Shown: positions 1 to 8,792 of the stretch, piece by piece
Layout of the letters: each line of letters begins with the position of its first letter
Position numbering within the stretch: the first letter of the stretch is position 1
NCBI RefSeq assembly: GCF_030730945.1
Contig: NZ_JAVAMS010000007.1
Location: forward strand, 1 to 50,739
Reading direction: 5' to 3'
DNA: 50,739 bases
From: Aurantiacibacter poecillastricola
Lineage (GTDB): Bacteria; Pseudomonadota; Alphaproteobacteria; Sphingomonadales; Sphingomonadaceae
Translations under genes and position numbers: made by a program
The notes under the pieces: generated by a model
The model's input: the letters and a program-made list of their open reading frames with translations, nothing else
What the model was told of the DNA's origin: nothing
Database searches by the model: none

Positions 1-2
1 CG

Positions 3-1808
3 CTCGACATAAACTGCGACTGCAAAGAATACGTCATCGACTATCTCGAGCGCGCATTCCCCACACAGCAGATGCAGGTCTTCGTCGACGACACCGGCGA
101 GGAACGCTCGATGCCGATGTTCGACAACGAGGGACGCCCGGTCCACAATGCCGCGGCGATCGAGAAAAAGCAGCGTCTCATCGAGCACCTCTGCGCACTG
201 CCACCCATCAAGCCCGCGCTCGACAGTATCATCGAACATTATGGCACCGAGAAGGTCGCCGAAGTGACAGGACGGACGAAGCGACTCATCACCCAAGGAG
301 ACGGCAGCCAGAAGCTCGAAACACGCTCGGCGCGCACGAACCAATCCGAAACCGATCACTTCATGGATGGGCGCAAGAACATCCTCGTGTTCAGCGACGC
401 CGGCGGCACGGGTCGTTCGTATCACGCCAGCCTCGATGCCAAAAATCAGCGCCAGCGCGTTCACTTCCTCCTGGAGCCGGGCTGGCGCGCCGACCGCGCG
501 ATTCAGGGGCTGGGCCGAACGCACCGGACGCACCAGGCCGAAACGCCGCTCTTTCGTCCGGTCACCACGAACTGCAAGGGCGAGCTGCGCTTTACCAGCA
601 CAATCGCTCGCCGGCTCGACAGTCTGGGCGCCCTGACCCGGGGCCAGCGCCAGACGGGCGGGCAGAACCTGTTCGATCCCGCGGACAACCTCGAAAGCGA
701 ATACGCCAAGGCGGCGCTCGTGACATGGTTCGGACTGCTGGCCGAGGGCAAGCTATCCAGCGCGACGCTGCTCGACTTCCAGAAGCGGAGCGGTCTCAAG
801 ATCGCGTCGGCCGACGGAATACTGGAAGAGGACCTTCCTCCGATCCAGCGCTGGCTCAACCGCATACTGGCATTGCCGATCGCCATGCAGAACGCGATCT
901 TCGATGAGTTCCTAGCTCTGGTGGAAGCCCGCGTATCCGCGGCCCGGGATGCCGGCACGCTGGATGTCGGGGTCGAGACCATCCAGGTCGAAAGCGCCAG
1001 CGTCGCCGAGGATATCGTGCTCCGAACCGACGAACGAACCGGAGCAACCTCGCACCTGCTGCGCATCGATCTGACAACCCGGTATCAGCCGACTACGCTG
1101 GAAAGGGTGCTCGAGCGGCGTGAATGGTCCGATGGCTGCATCCTCATGCGCAATACCAAGAGCGACAAGGCCGCGCTCTGCGAACCATCGCGCCACTTCA
1201 TGACCGAGAAGGGCGAGCTCATCCAGCGCGTGATCCTTCACCGGCCTTTGCGGCGTGAATACCACCAACTGCGCGACCTCGAAGAATCCGCGTGGGTAGA
1301 ATGCGCCGAACCCCGCTTCGCGAAGCTGTGGGAGGCTGAATCCGAAGACAGCGCATCCCGCCTGCACACCGAGACGGTCCATCTCGCCACGGGCCTGCTG
1401 CTACCCATCTGGTCAAACCTTCCGCGCGATTATCTCGAAGTGAACCGGATCGTGGATCTCGAAGGTCGCAGCTGGCTCGGACGCATCGTCTACGACACCG
1501 ACGTCGCCGACGTGCTGAAAGCCTTCGGCGTGAACTCGAGCGTGAAGCTCACGGACGAAGCGGTCGTCAAAGCACTGCGTGAGAACCGCAGCATCACGAT
1601 CGAGCAGCCGTTCGGCGCGGTGCTGAAGCGCTCTCGCGTCGCTGGCGATCTTCGCATCGAAATAGCTGGAGCGCCTGCCGACCAGATCGAATGGCTGAAG
1701 AGCATCGGCTGCTTCACCGAGATCATCGCCTACCGCACCAGGGTTTTCGTCCCGGCGGACAATCCGGAGCCCGTCGTCAAGTCGCTGCTCGGTTTCCAGC
1801 ATTCCTGA
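3..1808 (+). CDS. Strawberry notch-like helicase, C-terminal part (5' end outside window)
   Basis: The reading frame is open from the first bases of the window, so the N-terminal helicase core lies upstream and about 600 residues are visible. The segment near residues 115-230 has the hallmarks of the strawberry-notch helicase C domain: VFSDAGGTGRSYHA, then EPGWRADRAIQGLGRTHRT (an SF2 motif VI-like arginine motif) and STIARRLDSLGALTRGQRQ. The family comprises large SF2-type ATPases, often fused to methylase-like domains, common on alphaproteobacterial plasmids and phages. The role here is unknown; DNA remodelling or modification is likely. The rest of the protein to the TGA at 1808 is not assigned. 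A G-rich tract and the ParB-like gene follow, so it may belong to the same plasmid-core operon. The family call is firm; the function is inference. Confidence 0.85.
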   Translation, partial: LDINCDCKEYVIDYLERAFPTQQMQVFVDDTGEERSMPMFDNEGRPVHNAAAIEKKQRLIEHLCALPPIKPALDSIIEHYGTEKVAEVTGRTKRLITQGDGSQKLETRSARTNQSETDHFMDGRKNILVFSDAGGTGRSYHASLDAKNQRQRVHFLLEPGWRADRAIQGLGRTHRTHQAETPLFRPVTTNCKGELRFTSTIARRLDSLGALTRGQRQTGGQNLFDPADNLESEYAKAALVTWFGLLAEGKLSSATLLDFQKRSGLKIASADGILEEDLPPIQRWLNRILALPIAMQNAIFDEFLALVEARVSAARDAGTLDVGVETIQVESASVAEDIVLRTDERTGATSHLLRIDLTTRYQPTTLERVLERREWSDGCILMRNTKSDKAALCEPSRHFMTEKGELIQRVILHRPLRREYHQLRDLEESAWVECAEPRFAKLWEAESEDSASRLHTETVHLATGLLLPIWSNLPRDYLEVNRIVDLEGRSWLGRIVYDTDVADVLKAFGVNSSVKLTDEAVVKALRENRSITIEQPFGAVLKRSRVAGDLRIEIAGAPADQIEWLKSIGCFTEIIAYRTRVFVPADNPEPVVKSLLGFQHS

Positions 1809-1840
1809 CAACGAGCACGAGCACCTTCGAACCGAGGAAA

Positions 1841-1854
1841 GGGGAGGGGGAGGG
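1841..1854 (+). repeat. G-rich intergenic tract, copy 1
   Basis: GGGGAGGGGGAGGG lies 32 nt after the helicase stop and 47 nt before the ParB-like start codon. It is one of seven similar tracts in spacers of this window. The following bases, up to a CATCAGGAGA Shine-Dalgarno region, resemble those after copy 5. Confidence 0.8.
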
Positions 1855-1901
1855 TGAATGGTGTCCGGTGAATAGCCGGTCGACCATCAGGAGATACGAC
1901 A

Positions 1902-3977
1902 ATGCAACTCATCCAGCTCAGTAAGCTCGACCAGAGCGAGGACAATGTCTGCAAGCGACCCAATCCGGAGTTCGAGGAACGCCTGTCCTTCGATATCGAG
2001 GCCCGCGGCGTCCTGCAGAACCTCATCGTCGCAAAAGCAAAGAAGCGCGGTCGCTTCGAGGTGATCGGAGGCGGCAAGCGGATGCGCGCCATGCACCAGA
2101 TCGTCGAACGCGGCGCGATGGACGCAGACTTCGAGGTTCCCTGCCTCGTAATAGATCGCCGCGAACACAATGCGAGCGAAGTGTCGCTGGCCGAGAACTT
2201 CCAGCGCCTGCAGATGACGCCGGCCGAAGAATGCCAGGCCTTCCAGCATTTCATCAAGGAAGACGGCGACACCGCCGCGGTCGCAAAGCGCTTCGGTCTC
2301 ACACAGCGTTTCGTCGACGGCCGCCTCCGCCTCGCCAACCTGGCCGGACCGATCTTCGAAGCGCTGGCCGCCGGCGACATCACGCTCGACCTCGCCAAGG
2401 CCTATGCCGCAACCGATCAGCATGAGGTGCAGCTGCGCGTCTTCGAGCAGATGCGTCATGCGTGGAACCCCAGTGCGGACGCAATCCGCCGGATGATCGC
2501 CGATGGCTCGCTGCGCGGCAACGATCCCATCGCGCTTCTCGTCGGCGAGGACGCCTATGTGGCTGCGGGTGGCAAGATCGAGCGCGACCTCTTCAGCGAA
2601 GCGGCCGACGATCGCTGGATCGATGTCGAAATCGCCCACCAGCTTGCCGCCACCAAGATGGAAGCCGAAGCCGAACGGCTCGCTGCAGAAACGGGGCTCG
2701 CCTGGATCAACCCCGTGGCGGCCACCAATTCATGGAGCGCTCGCAGCGAACTCGGCGTCAACCCGGTTCGCCTCCCACCGGCACCACTCTCCGAGGAAGC
2801 CCGCACGCGGATCGACGAAATCGACGCGCGCATGGACGACATCAACGCCATCTTCGAGGACGAAAGCGCCCAAGATGAGGACGGGGTGGATCTCGACAAG
2901 CTCGAGATCGAATACGACACGCTCTCGAACGAACGCGACGATCTCAACAACCCCGTGCGCGAGCTGCCCGAGGAATGGCGCGGCGAGGCCGGTCGCTTCC
3001 TCATCCTCACCAACAAGGGCGAGATGGTGCTGGAGAGCGACTACTACAGCGAGAAACGGCTCAGCTTCGAGCAGGACGAGGACGGCAACGTCACCGCCAC
3101 CAGCGAGGACGCGCCGACCCGCGGCGGCACGAGCAGTCAGGCCGGACGCCCGTCGACTCCCGAAGCAGTCGCGCCGGGCGGTGAGAAGCCGATCAGCGCG
3201 AAGCTGTTCGACGAACTGTCCGTCCAACGCCGGAACATCCTCGCCGCCTCGCTCCTCGGCGACCCGGGTCTCGCGCTCGACTACGCCATCTTCGCCTTGT
3301 GCGACGATCGCAGCTACGAGAGCAAGGGCACCTCGCTCAAGGCGGGCAAGCCGCAGGACCCCGCCTACGGCGATATCCCGCAGTCGGCGGCCGAAGGGAT
3401 CCTCGCCGCGGCCGAAGATGCGCTCGACAAGGCGTGGCATGAGCCCAAGGAGGTCGCCCAGCGATTCCTCGCCTTCCGCGAACTCGACGACGAGGCCAAG
3501 GCCGCATGGCTCTCCTACGTGGTCGCAGTCTCGCTGGAAGCGAAGAAGGGCTACAATTCGGAGTATCATCCGATCCACTCGGTCCTCGGCAGCATTCTCG
3601 ACGTCGACGTCGCCGCAATGTGGCGCCCGACTTCGCAGAACCTCTTCGACCGCATCAACAAGACGTCCTGCCTCGCGGCCCTCACCGATATCGGCGGCTC
3701 CGAACTGGCGGCACGGTACGCGGCATCCAAGAAAGCCGATCTTTCAAGGACGTGCGAGAAACTCTTCTCCGGCGACGCGATCGTCGAAGAGGATGTCAAG
3801 GAACGCGCTCTCGCGTGGTTGCCCGAAGCGATGAAGTTCGAGATCTCCACCGGTGACCTCGATCAATGCGAGGCGCCGATCGAGCCGGACGGCGATGACG
3901 ACCTCGCCGATACGGACGACGGCAAAACTGCCGAGGAACCCGAAGACGTCGACGAAGAAGCGGCGGTGGACGCCTGA
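1902..3977 (+). CDS. ParB/RepB/Spo0J-family protein, long plasmid type
   Basis: 691 residues. The first ~110 residues form a ParB-type N-terminal domain: an LIVAKAKKRGRFEVIGGGKR segment (box I region) and AENFQRLQMTPAEECQAF (ParB box II-like), followed by a helix-turn-helix stretch around AVAKRFGLTQRFVDGRL. The remaining ~500 residues are acidic and helical and end in a strongly acidic tail. Classical partition ParB proteins are about 300 residues. This long form, without a ParA next to it, resembles the ParB-like nuclease or regulator proteins of large alphaproteobacterial plasmids. AGGAGA precedes the ATG by 7 nt. A terminator hairpin follows. A role in partition or transcription is inferred; no parS site was identified. 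Confidence 0.85.
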   Translation: MQLIQLSKLDQSEDNVCKRPNPEFEERLSFDIEARGVLQNLIVAKAKKRGRFEVIGGGKRMRAMHQIVERGAMDADFEVPCLVIDRREHNASEVSLAENFQRLQMTPAEECQAFQHFIKEDGDTAAVAKRFGLTQRFVDGRLRLANLAGPIFEALAAGDITLDLAKAYAATDQHEVQLRVFEQMRHAWNPSADAIRRMIADGSLRGNDPIALLVGEDAYVAAGGKIERDLFSEAADDRWIDVEIAHQLAATKMEAEAERLAAETGLAWINPVAATNSWSARSELGVNPVRLPPAPLSEEARTRIDEIDARMDDINAIFEDESAQDEDGVDLDKLEIEYDTLSNERDDLNNPVRELPEEWRGEAGRFLILTNKGEMVLESDYYSEKRLSFEQDEDGNVTATSEDAPTRGGTSSQAGRPSTPEAVAPGGEKPISAKLFDELSVQRRNILAASLLGDPGLALDYAIFALCDDRSYESKGTSLKAGKPQDPAYGDIPQSAAEGILAAAEDALDKAWHEPKEVAQRFLAFRELDDEAKAAWLSYVVAVSLEAKKGYNSEYHPIHSVLGSILDVDVAAMWRPTSQNLFDRINKTSCLAALTDIGGSELAARYAASKKADLSRTCEKLFSGDAIVEEDVKERALAWLPEAMKFEISTGDLDQCEAPIEPDGDDDLADTDDGKTAEEPEDVDEEAAVDA

Positions 3978-4005
3978 GGGCGTCGCCAACCTCCTGATGC
4001 ACTGG

Positions 4006-4039
4006 CCCGGTCGCTCCACTCGAGCGGCCGGGTCTTTTT
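4006..4039 (+). terminator. Intrinsic terminator after the parB-like gene
   Basis: A 10-bp stem (CCCGGTCGCT with AGCGGCCGGG, one G-T pair) is followed by TCTTTTT. It lies between the ParB-like stop codon and the ArdC start, so ArdC expression needs its own promoter or readthrough. Confidence 0.8.
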
Positions 4040-4057
4040 CATGCCCGGAGATACTTC

Positions 4058-4996
4058 ATGAAACGCTCCCCCAAGCGCGACGTCGCGCAGGACATCACGA
4101 ACCTCATCATCAGAAAGATCGAGGAGGGCACGCTGCCCTGGCGGCGCCCATGGAAGAAGACAGGCGCTGGCGGTGCGCCGCTGCGCGCCAACGGCGTGCC
4201 ATACACCGGCATCAACCGCCTGTACCTGTGGGCCGTTGCGGACGCGATGGGATATCAATCGCGCTATTGGATGACATATCGGCAAGCTCAAGAGCTCGGC
4301 GGGCAGGTTCGCCGCGGCGAGAGCGCCGAACCGAGCATCTATTTCAACACGACCAAGAAAACCGAGGTCGATCGCTCCACCGGCGAGGAATCCTCGCGCA
4401 CGATCCGCTTCATGCGCGCCTATTCCGTCTTCAACGCCTCGCAAATCGACGGGTTGCCGGTCCATTTCTATCCCGACCCCGTACCCGAAGCGCCGCCGAC
4501 ACCATCGCAAAAGGCGGCGGCGATCGCGGCGTTCTTCGCGCCCATTCCGAGCGAGGTTCGCTATGGCGGTGACCGGGCGTTCTATTCTCCGGGCGGCGAC
4601 TTCATCCAGATGCCGCACCGCCACAGCTTCGTGAACGAGGACGGCCTAGCCGCAACGCTCGCTCACGAAACCGGACACTGGACGGGACATCCCAACAGGC
4701 TCGCGCGCACGTTCGGCAAGCGCTTCGGCGACAAGAGCTATGCGTTCGAGGAACTCGTAGCCGAGCAGATCTCGGCACGAATCTGCTACGAACTCGGGCT
4801 TCCGGCCGATCTCCACGAAAGTCACGCCAGCTATATCGGCCATTGGCTCGACATCCTGAAGTCGGACAAGAGCGCGATCATCACCGCCGCCGCGAAGGCC
4901 GACCAGGCATTCACCTTTCTGGCTGAATTCTCCGGCTACGACAGCGAAGCAAAGGAGGTGGGCCATGAGGCGGCTGCACTTCAAGCTTACGCTTGA
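4058..4996 (+). CDS. ArdC-like antirestriction protein (ssDNA-binding zincin)
   Basis: 312 residues. The N-terminal ~130 residues match the ArdC ssDNA-binding domain, with IEEGTLPWRRPW and NGVPYTGINRLYLW as landmarks. The C-terminal half is a zincin-like peptidase domain with HETGHWTGH at about residues 203-211 and a downstream FEELVAEQ supplying the likely third metal ligand. ArdC proteins travel on conjugative plasmids and protect incoming single-stranded DNA from restriction. GGAGA lies 8 nt before the ATG. The gene follows a terminator and overlaps the next gene by 32 nt, implying coupled translation. Length and motifs are complete, so the protein is probably functional. Confidence 0.9.
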   Translation: MKRSPKRDVAQDITNLIIRKIEEGTLPWRRPWKKTGAGGAPLRANGVPYTGINRLYLWAVADAMGYQSRYWMTYRQAQELGGQVRRGESAEPSIYFNTTKKTEVDRSTGEESSRTIRFMRAYSVFNASQIDGLPVHFYPDPVPEAPPTPSQKAAAIAAFFAPIPSEVRYGGDRAFYSPGGDFIQMPHRHSFVNEDGLAATLAHETGHWTGHPNRLARTFGKRFGDKSYAFEELVAEQISARICYELGLPADLHESHASYIGHWLDILKSDKSAIITAAAKADQAFTFLAEFSGYDSEAKEVGHEAAALQAYA

Positions 4997-5357
4997 GCCG
5001 GGTCTGGAAGCGGTCGTGCGCCTCGCGCAGCTCCACCAGTACGCGACCGACCTCGTCGATGGCGAGCGGGTTCTCATTGGACCAGCACTCAGGGAAAGGA
5101 TGGTGCTCAACTTTCCAGCCAGAGAACCCGGTGACGTCCTAAATAGCCTGCTGGGCGAAGGGCCTGTTGGTTGGACCCTATCCGGACAGGAACAGGGCGG
5201 TTCCCTGGTCGTGATCTCGACCGAAGGTCCGGGGGTCTCGTTCTCCGCGATTGGGCGGATCCTCGAACAGGTCGCCCCAGAGGCATTTCTGAAGCCGATC
5301 GCCTACGAGCCCATACCGGGGAACTCCCTGACGGCGCATTCCAAAGCGCTGCATTGA
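4965..5357 (+). CDS. Hypothetical protein, 130 aa
   Basis: Starts inside the 3' end of the ArdC gene in another frame, behind a strong AAGGAGG 8 nt upstream of the ATG. The sequence looks like a small alpha/beta protein with no motif I recognise. Its stop codon sits directly before a G-rich tract. The overlap implies co-expression with ArdC. Function unknown. Confidence 0.65.
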   Translation: MRRLHFKLTLEPGLEAVVRLAQLHQYATDLVDGERVLIGPALRERMVLNFPAREPGDVLNSLLGEGPVGWTLSGQEQGGSLVVISTEGPGVSFSAIGRILEQVAPEAFLKPIAYEPIPGNSLTAHSKALH

Positions 5358-5374
5358 GGGGAGGGGGAAGGGGG
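5358..5374 (+). repeat. G-rich intergenic tract, copy 2
   Basis: GGGGAGGGGGAAGGGGG begins at the stop codon of the preceding gene and ends 30 nt before the next start codon, the same placement as copies 1, 3, 4, 5 and 7. Confidence 0.8.
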
Positions 5375-5404
5375 CCATTGCATCTGCAATGGAAGGGAAG
5401 CCCC

Positions 5405-6046
5405 ATGACCTGCGACATCGACTACCGCTATCGCCGCGCGCTCGAACCCGACGGGTTGACCACATACGAGACTGCGGTTCGCGCACTGAACGAGGCGATA
5501 GACGACGCCCGCCTCGCAGGCATCCCGGCGGCCGGCTGCCCCGCCGTGCTTCTGCTCACCCGGCACCTCTCGCGGATCGCCGACGGAGAGCAAGCCGGTC
5601 GGCGCCACGAGGATGCCGAGCTGCGGCAGCGATGCCTCGACCGGCTCAGCGATCTCAAGCATTCACCCGCGATCGTGGCGCTGGTGCGCCGCGGTCTCGA
5701 CTATCGGCAGGAGGAGCTCCGGCACTACCGGCGCGAAGGGTCCCGGACCCTGCGCATGATCGCATTCGAGCTGGGGATCGCCCACAGCGATTATCGCCTC
5801 GGATACACGACGCCGCAAGAATCTCTCGCCGGAGACCACACGCTGGAATCGAAGGGCCTGTTCGTCAGGATCTCGCCCGAACGCTTCGGGGAGTCGGGCG
5901 TCGCCTGGCGTAATCCGCACTGGAAACCACCTGGCGCGACGCTGCGCAAGGCACCCATCACGGTGCTTCGCGACATACCCGGTCTCGCCAAGCGGATCGC
6001 CCGAGAACTCAAACTTCCCGCCCCGGCACAGGCCGGGCTCATCTGA
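5405..6046 (+). CDS. Hypothetical protein, 213 aa
   Basis: The ATG at 5405 is preceded by GGAAGG and follows the G-rich tract; longer in-frame versions would run back across the upstream gene and the tract, so this start is preferred. The protein is rich in Arg and Leu, mostly helical in its first 140 residues, with a compact C-terminal segment. No catalytic motif or membrane segment is visible. It lies 11 nt before the next gene and is probably co-transcribed with it. Family not recognised. Confidence 0.7.
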   Translation: MTCDIDYRYRRALEPDGLTTYETAVRALNEAIDDARLAGIPAAGCPAVLLLTRHLSRIADGEQAGRRHEDAELRQRCLDRLSDLKHSPAIVALVRRGLDYRQEELRHYRREGSRTLRMIAFELGIAHSDYRLGYTTPQESLAGDHTLESKGLFVRISPERFGESGVAWRNPHWKPPGATLRKAPITVLRDIPGLAKRIARELKLPAPAQAGLI

Positions 6047-6057
6047 AGGAACACGAC

Positions 6058-6678
6058 ATGGGATGGCTTACGATGACGCGGATGGCCATGGGTGGGCACG
6101 AGACCCCCAAGGCCTATCTCGACGCCCAGCTCACCTACGAACGCAAAGCTGAAGGCGATACGCCCTTCCAGGGACTTCGGGTGCTCAAGAGTGTCTATTC
6201 GGGAAACACCTACTATGCCGCGGCCGAACGCTACGACGAGAACGGCAAGCGGATCTACGTGACCGCGATCATCTGTCTGGTCCGCTGGAATACGCGCGCC
6301 AGCGATGGCCACATCTTCGGCTACAAGGACATGGACGAAGACATGGGTCCCTGCGAAGCGAGCTGCCCGCGGAGCGTCCTCGCGCTCTTGACGACGACCT
6401 CGCATCCCTTCGCCCTCGATTGGCGCAGGCGCTGCTACCGGATGCTGGCGCTCAAGGAACGGCGCATCGCCGATGGGGATCTCATCCGCTTCCCCGAGGC
6501 CATGAAATTCACAGACGGCAGCGAACACCGCGAATTCCGGTTCCGGAGGGATGGACAGAAAACCGTCCTGACCCTTGCCGACGGACGCGGCCGCTTCAAG
6601 ATTTCCCGCCTTCTCGAACGGCGGTTCGAGATCGTCCGCGAACCGAAGGTCGCGAAGACCTTCTTCCCCGCCGCCTGA
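6058..6678 (+). CDS. Conserved hypothetical plasmid protein (DUF6927-like), 206 aa
   Basis: The opening MGWLTMTRMAMGGHETPKAY is, from memory, characteristic of the DUF6927 family found on alphaproteobacterial plasmids; this has not been checked by search. AAGGA lies 8 nt before the ATG. The protein has a mixed alpha/beta appearance and no transmembrane segment. A CEASCPRSVLALL segment gives two nearby cysteines, which may or may not bind metal. Function unknown; the neighbours are DNA-handling and plasmid-maintenance genes. Confidence 0.7.
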   Translation: MGWLTMTRMAMGGHETPKAYLDAQLTYERKAEGDTPFQGLRVLKSVYSGNTYYAAAERYDENGKRIYVTAIICLVRWNTRASDGHIFGYKDMDEDMGPCEASCPRSVLALLTTTSHPFALDWRRRCYRMLALKERRIADGDLIRFPEAMKFTDGSEHREFRFRRDGQKTVLTLADGRGRFKISRLLERRFEIVREPKVAKTFFPAA

Positions 6679-6694
6679 AACGGAAGTCTCCGAA

Positions 6695-6895
6695 ATGGAA
6701 CAAGATCGCCTCGATCCCCGGCGCCATCGACTGTGCGGCCGAAGCAACGCCGAGAGGCTGGCGCTCCGGCTATCGGAAGCTACCGGGGAAGATCACGCCG
6801 TCATGCGCACCGATTGTCCGCTGCAGCCCCTGCGCGTCACACCCTCGCATGGCCATGACCCGGCAACTTTCGAATTGCAGGTGATACTGCTCTGA
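6695..6895 (+). CDS. Small hypothetical protein, 66 aa
   Basis: Begins 16 nt after the previous stop and ends base-to-base against the convergent gene at 6896. It contains a SNAERLALRLSEATGEDHAV segment that looks like a genuine helix. No strong Shine-Dalgarno sequence is seen, and no family is recognised. Coding status is likely but not certain. Confidence 0.45.
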   Translation: MEQDRLDPRRHRLCGRSNAERLALRLSEATGEDHAVMRTDCPLQPLRVTPSHGHDPATFELQVILL

Positions 6896-7396
6896 CTACT
6901 CGCCGATCTCGCCGCCCAGGGCGGGATCGAGAAACCAGGAAGCTCCCTGCTCGAAATCGCCTTCGCGCGGCGGAACTGGCCCGTCGGGTTCGGCCGACAC
7001 GTAGGGGTTGATCTGTACCGAGGGCAAGGTGCCCGAGCGGAACAAGGAAGCGGAGATCTCGCAACGCGCCTTCAGGAGGTCGATCAGCCATTCGAGATCG
7101 TCCAGCATCTGCAGCACGCCGCGCCCGGCAAGCGTGTAATAGAGGCAGCGCTGATAATCATCGCATTCGCAGGAAAGGACCTGGGTGAGCTTCCGCTTCG
7201 CTCCGCGCTGACCTTCATGCACCGCCTCGAGCGTTTCGAAGAGCTCACGAGCCGAATGGTACGCGTCGAAAGCCTCGACGCCGATCGAGGCGTTCGCCAG
7301 CGACCGCCGTGTGGCGCGATTGAGCTCGTCGAGCGATGCATCGCGCAGCGCGATATCCAGATCGAACCGACCAACCGCGAATGCCTTGTTCATCAC
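6896..7396 (-). CDS. Hypothetical SOS-box-controlled protein, 166 aa
   Basis: Reads on the minus strand against its neighbours. The frame opens with GTG at 7396 directly followed by ATG at 7393; AGAGGAG lies 6 nt before the GTG and 9 nt before the ATG, so either may be used. The product looks soluble and helical, with an LSCECDDYQRCLYYTLAGRG segment in the middle (three Cys) and a Pro/acidic C-terminus. No family is recognised. Its control region is unusually clear: TTGACG-N17-TATGTT with a GTTC-N7-GTTC LexA-type box over the -10. That implies induction after DNA damage or by single-stranded DNA entering during conjugation. Function unknown. Confidence 0.75.
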   Translation of the reverse strand: MMNKAFAVGRFDLDIALRDASLDELNRATRRSLANASIGVEAFDAYHSARELFETLEAVHEGQRGAKRKLTQVLSCECDDYQRCLYYTLAGRGVLQMLDDLEWLIDLLKARCEISASLFRSGTLPSVQINPYVSAEPDGPVPPREGDFEQGASWFLDPALGGEIGE

Positions 7397-7416
7397 GCAA
7401 AACTCCTCTAAGCGAT

Positions 7417-7431
7417 GAACATAGAGTGAAC
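7417..7431 (-). promoter_or_regulatory. LexA-type SOS box
   Basis: GTTCACTCTATGTTC on the minus strand is an exact GTTC-N7-GTTC, the established LexA site of Alphaproteobacteria. It covers the -10 element and spacer of the minus-strand promoter, where bound LexA would block RNA polymerase. It also lies 28-42 nt upstream of the divergent gene at 7459, which could be co-regulated. Confidence 0.7.
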
Positions 7432-7446
7432 AAAGAGGCCCGTCAA
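7418..7446 (-). promoter_or_regulatory. Sigma-70 type promoter of the minus-strand gene
   Basis: Read on the minus strand: TTGACG (7446-7441), a 17-nt spacer, TATGTT (7423-7418). The leader to the start codon would be about 15 nt and holds the AGAGGAG ribosome-binding site. Confidence 0.75.
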
Positions 7447-7458
7447 CCGGTTTAGATC

Positions 7459-8745
7459 ATGTGGCTCATACCCAAGGACACCAGCGGCCTGACGGGTCGC
7501 GTCGCGATCAGCGACGGTCTCAAGGACGCGCTGATACGCTGGTATACAGGGAAGGGCGACGATGCGGACCACAGAGCGTCCGTATCTCTCGTCGTCACCT
7601 CGCGCGAGAACGGCAAGTGGCTCGCGTGCGACTGCCTGGCGCAGGACCGTTCGCCACCCATCATGAGCCCAGCATATCTCAGCTTCCAGGAAACCTATTA
7701 TCTGCGCCGCCTGACGGCTCGCCCGGGGCACAATCCCAAATGCCCGTTCTACATGCCGCAGGCACCGCAGCGTATCCGCGAAACCGGCAACGACGCTCTC
7801 TACGAGATTGAACAGCCCAAAGGCCTGTTCATCGCTCACCAGAAAGCGCCAGAAAAACTTGCCCAGAAGCCCGATGCAAGCGAGCCCGACGACAGGTCTC
7901 GCGGCGTCGCCATTCCGCGGCTCGGCAAACTGCTCTGGCTGCTGCTTGAGCGTGCGCGCTCAAACGTCCTGCGCGAGCTCCCGCCAGAGGGTCCACGCGA
8001 CGGCTCCATAAGCGCCGAGATGCGGCGCCTGCGCGAGGTCGCCGGACAGTTCAACATCGCTCCCGGCGTCCGGCTCGTGAACCATTTCTACACGACGGCC
8101 ATCGAATACGAAAAGCACGTCGTCCACGCCCGCCTGCGCGAAGCGGAGAAGGACTGGCCCGAGGAATTCGCGCCGCAAGCGTTTCTCCTTCTCGAAGCCA
8201 ACCAAGTGACCAGCAGCGAGATCGTGACCGGCCTCGGCACCGTGGAGATCCGCAACCGCATCCAGCATACAGGCATCATCCGCGCCGAGGTCCAGCCACC
8301 CTTCCTCGTCCTCGCTGTCGTCGGCGAACACAGCAAGCGTGAAGGCTACCGCGCCTTGCGGGCCTATGCACAGCCTGTCTTCACCGGCAACCAGTTCGTC
8401 CCGACGGAGCGCGACCACGACCGGGACGTTCTCCGGGGACTCCAGAAAGCGCAATACACCCTCCGACGTGACGGCATCCGCATGGCGGTGAAAAAGATCT
8501 TGTTCGACATCGAAACCGAACACGGATCGGCGAGGCCCGATTTCCTCGTTGCAGTGAAGCATCAGGCATCGGGGCGACAGATCACCTTCGCCCTGCAGGT
8601 TCTCCAGTCCGCCGACAGCGGATATCTGGAACTTCGCGGGATTGAGCACGACCGGCTCCTCGAAATCGGCCCGGTCGTCGCACTGCCGCTGAGCGACATA
8701 ACAGCGGACGTCATCGCCGATCACGCGAGACAAATCATAAGCTGA
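7459..8745 (+). CDS. Hypothetical protein with Cys/His cluster, 428 aa (possibly DUF1173-like)
   Basis: Divergent from the SOS-box gene; no clear Shine-Dalgarno sequence, so translation may be weak or near-leaderless. Residues about 57-97 carry a CDC pair and, after a YYLRRLTARPGH segment, HNPKCPFY, a plausible zinc site. A LGKLLWLLLERARSN helix follows near residue 160. This order of a Cys pair, a GHxPxCPFY-like motif and an LxxLLxLLxERA-like helix recalls the DUF1173 family, from memory only. The C-terminal 120 residues contain RPDFLVAVKH followed by TFALQV, an arrangement seen in some restriction-endonuclease folds, but no complete PD-(D/E)XK set is clear. Function unknown. Confidence 0.7.
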   Translation: MWLIPKDTSGLTGRVAISDGLKDALIRWYTGKGDDADHRASVSLVVTSRENGKWLACDCLAQDRSPPIMSPAYLSFQETYYLRRLTARPGHNPKCPFYMPQAPQRIRETGNDALYEIEQPKGLFIAHQKAPEKLAQKPDASEPDDRSRGVAIPRLGKLLWLLLERARSNVLRELPPEGPRDGSISAEMRRLREVAGQFNIAPGVRLVNHFYTTAIEYEKHVVHARLREAEKDWPEEFAPQAFLLLEANQVTSSEIVTGLGTVEIRNRIQHTGIIRAEVQPPFLVLAVVGEHSKREGYRALRAYAQPVFTGNQFVPTERDHDRDVLRGLQKAQYTLRRDGIRMAVKKILFDIETEHGSARPDFLVAVKHQASGRQITFALQVLQSADSGYLELRGIEHDRLLEIGPVVALPLSDITADVIADHARQIIS

Positions 8746-8747
8746 GA

Positions 8748-8763
8748 GGGGGAGGGGGAGGGG
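8748..8763 (+). repeat. G-rich intergenic tract, copy 3
   Basis: GGGGGAGGGGGAGGGG begins 2 nt after the stop codon at 8745 and ends 29 nt before the next ATG. It is identical to copy 4 over the 16 bases plus flanking A and AT. Confidence 0.85.
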
Positions 8764-8792
8764 ATTGAGCGAACCAAAAGGAGGTTTCGCTC

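Noticed and set aside
503..1066. Long minus-strand frames opposite the strawberry-notch gene
   Set aside because: They are Arg/Ser-rich mirror frames of a clearly coding + strand gene, common in high-GC DNA.
2503..3834. A 443-codon + strand frame inside the ParB-like gene
   Set aside because: Extremely Arg/Ser/Thr-rich low-complexity sequence without domains; it shadows the real ParB frame.
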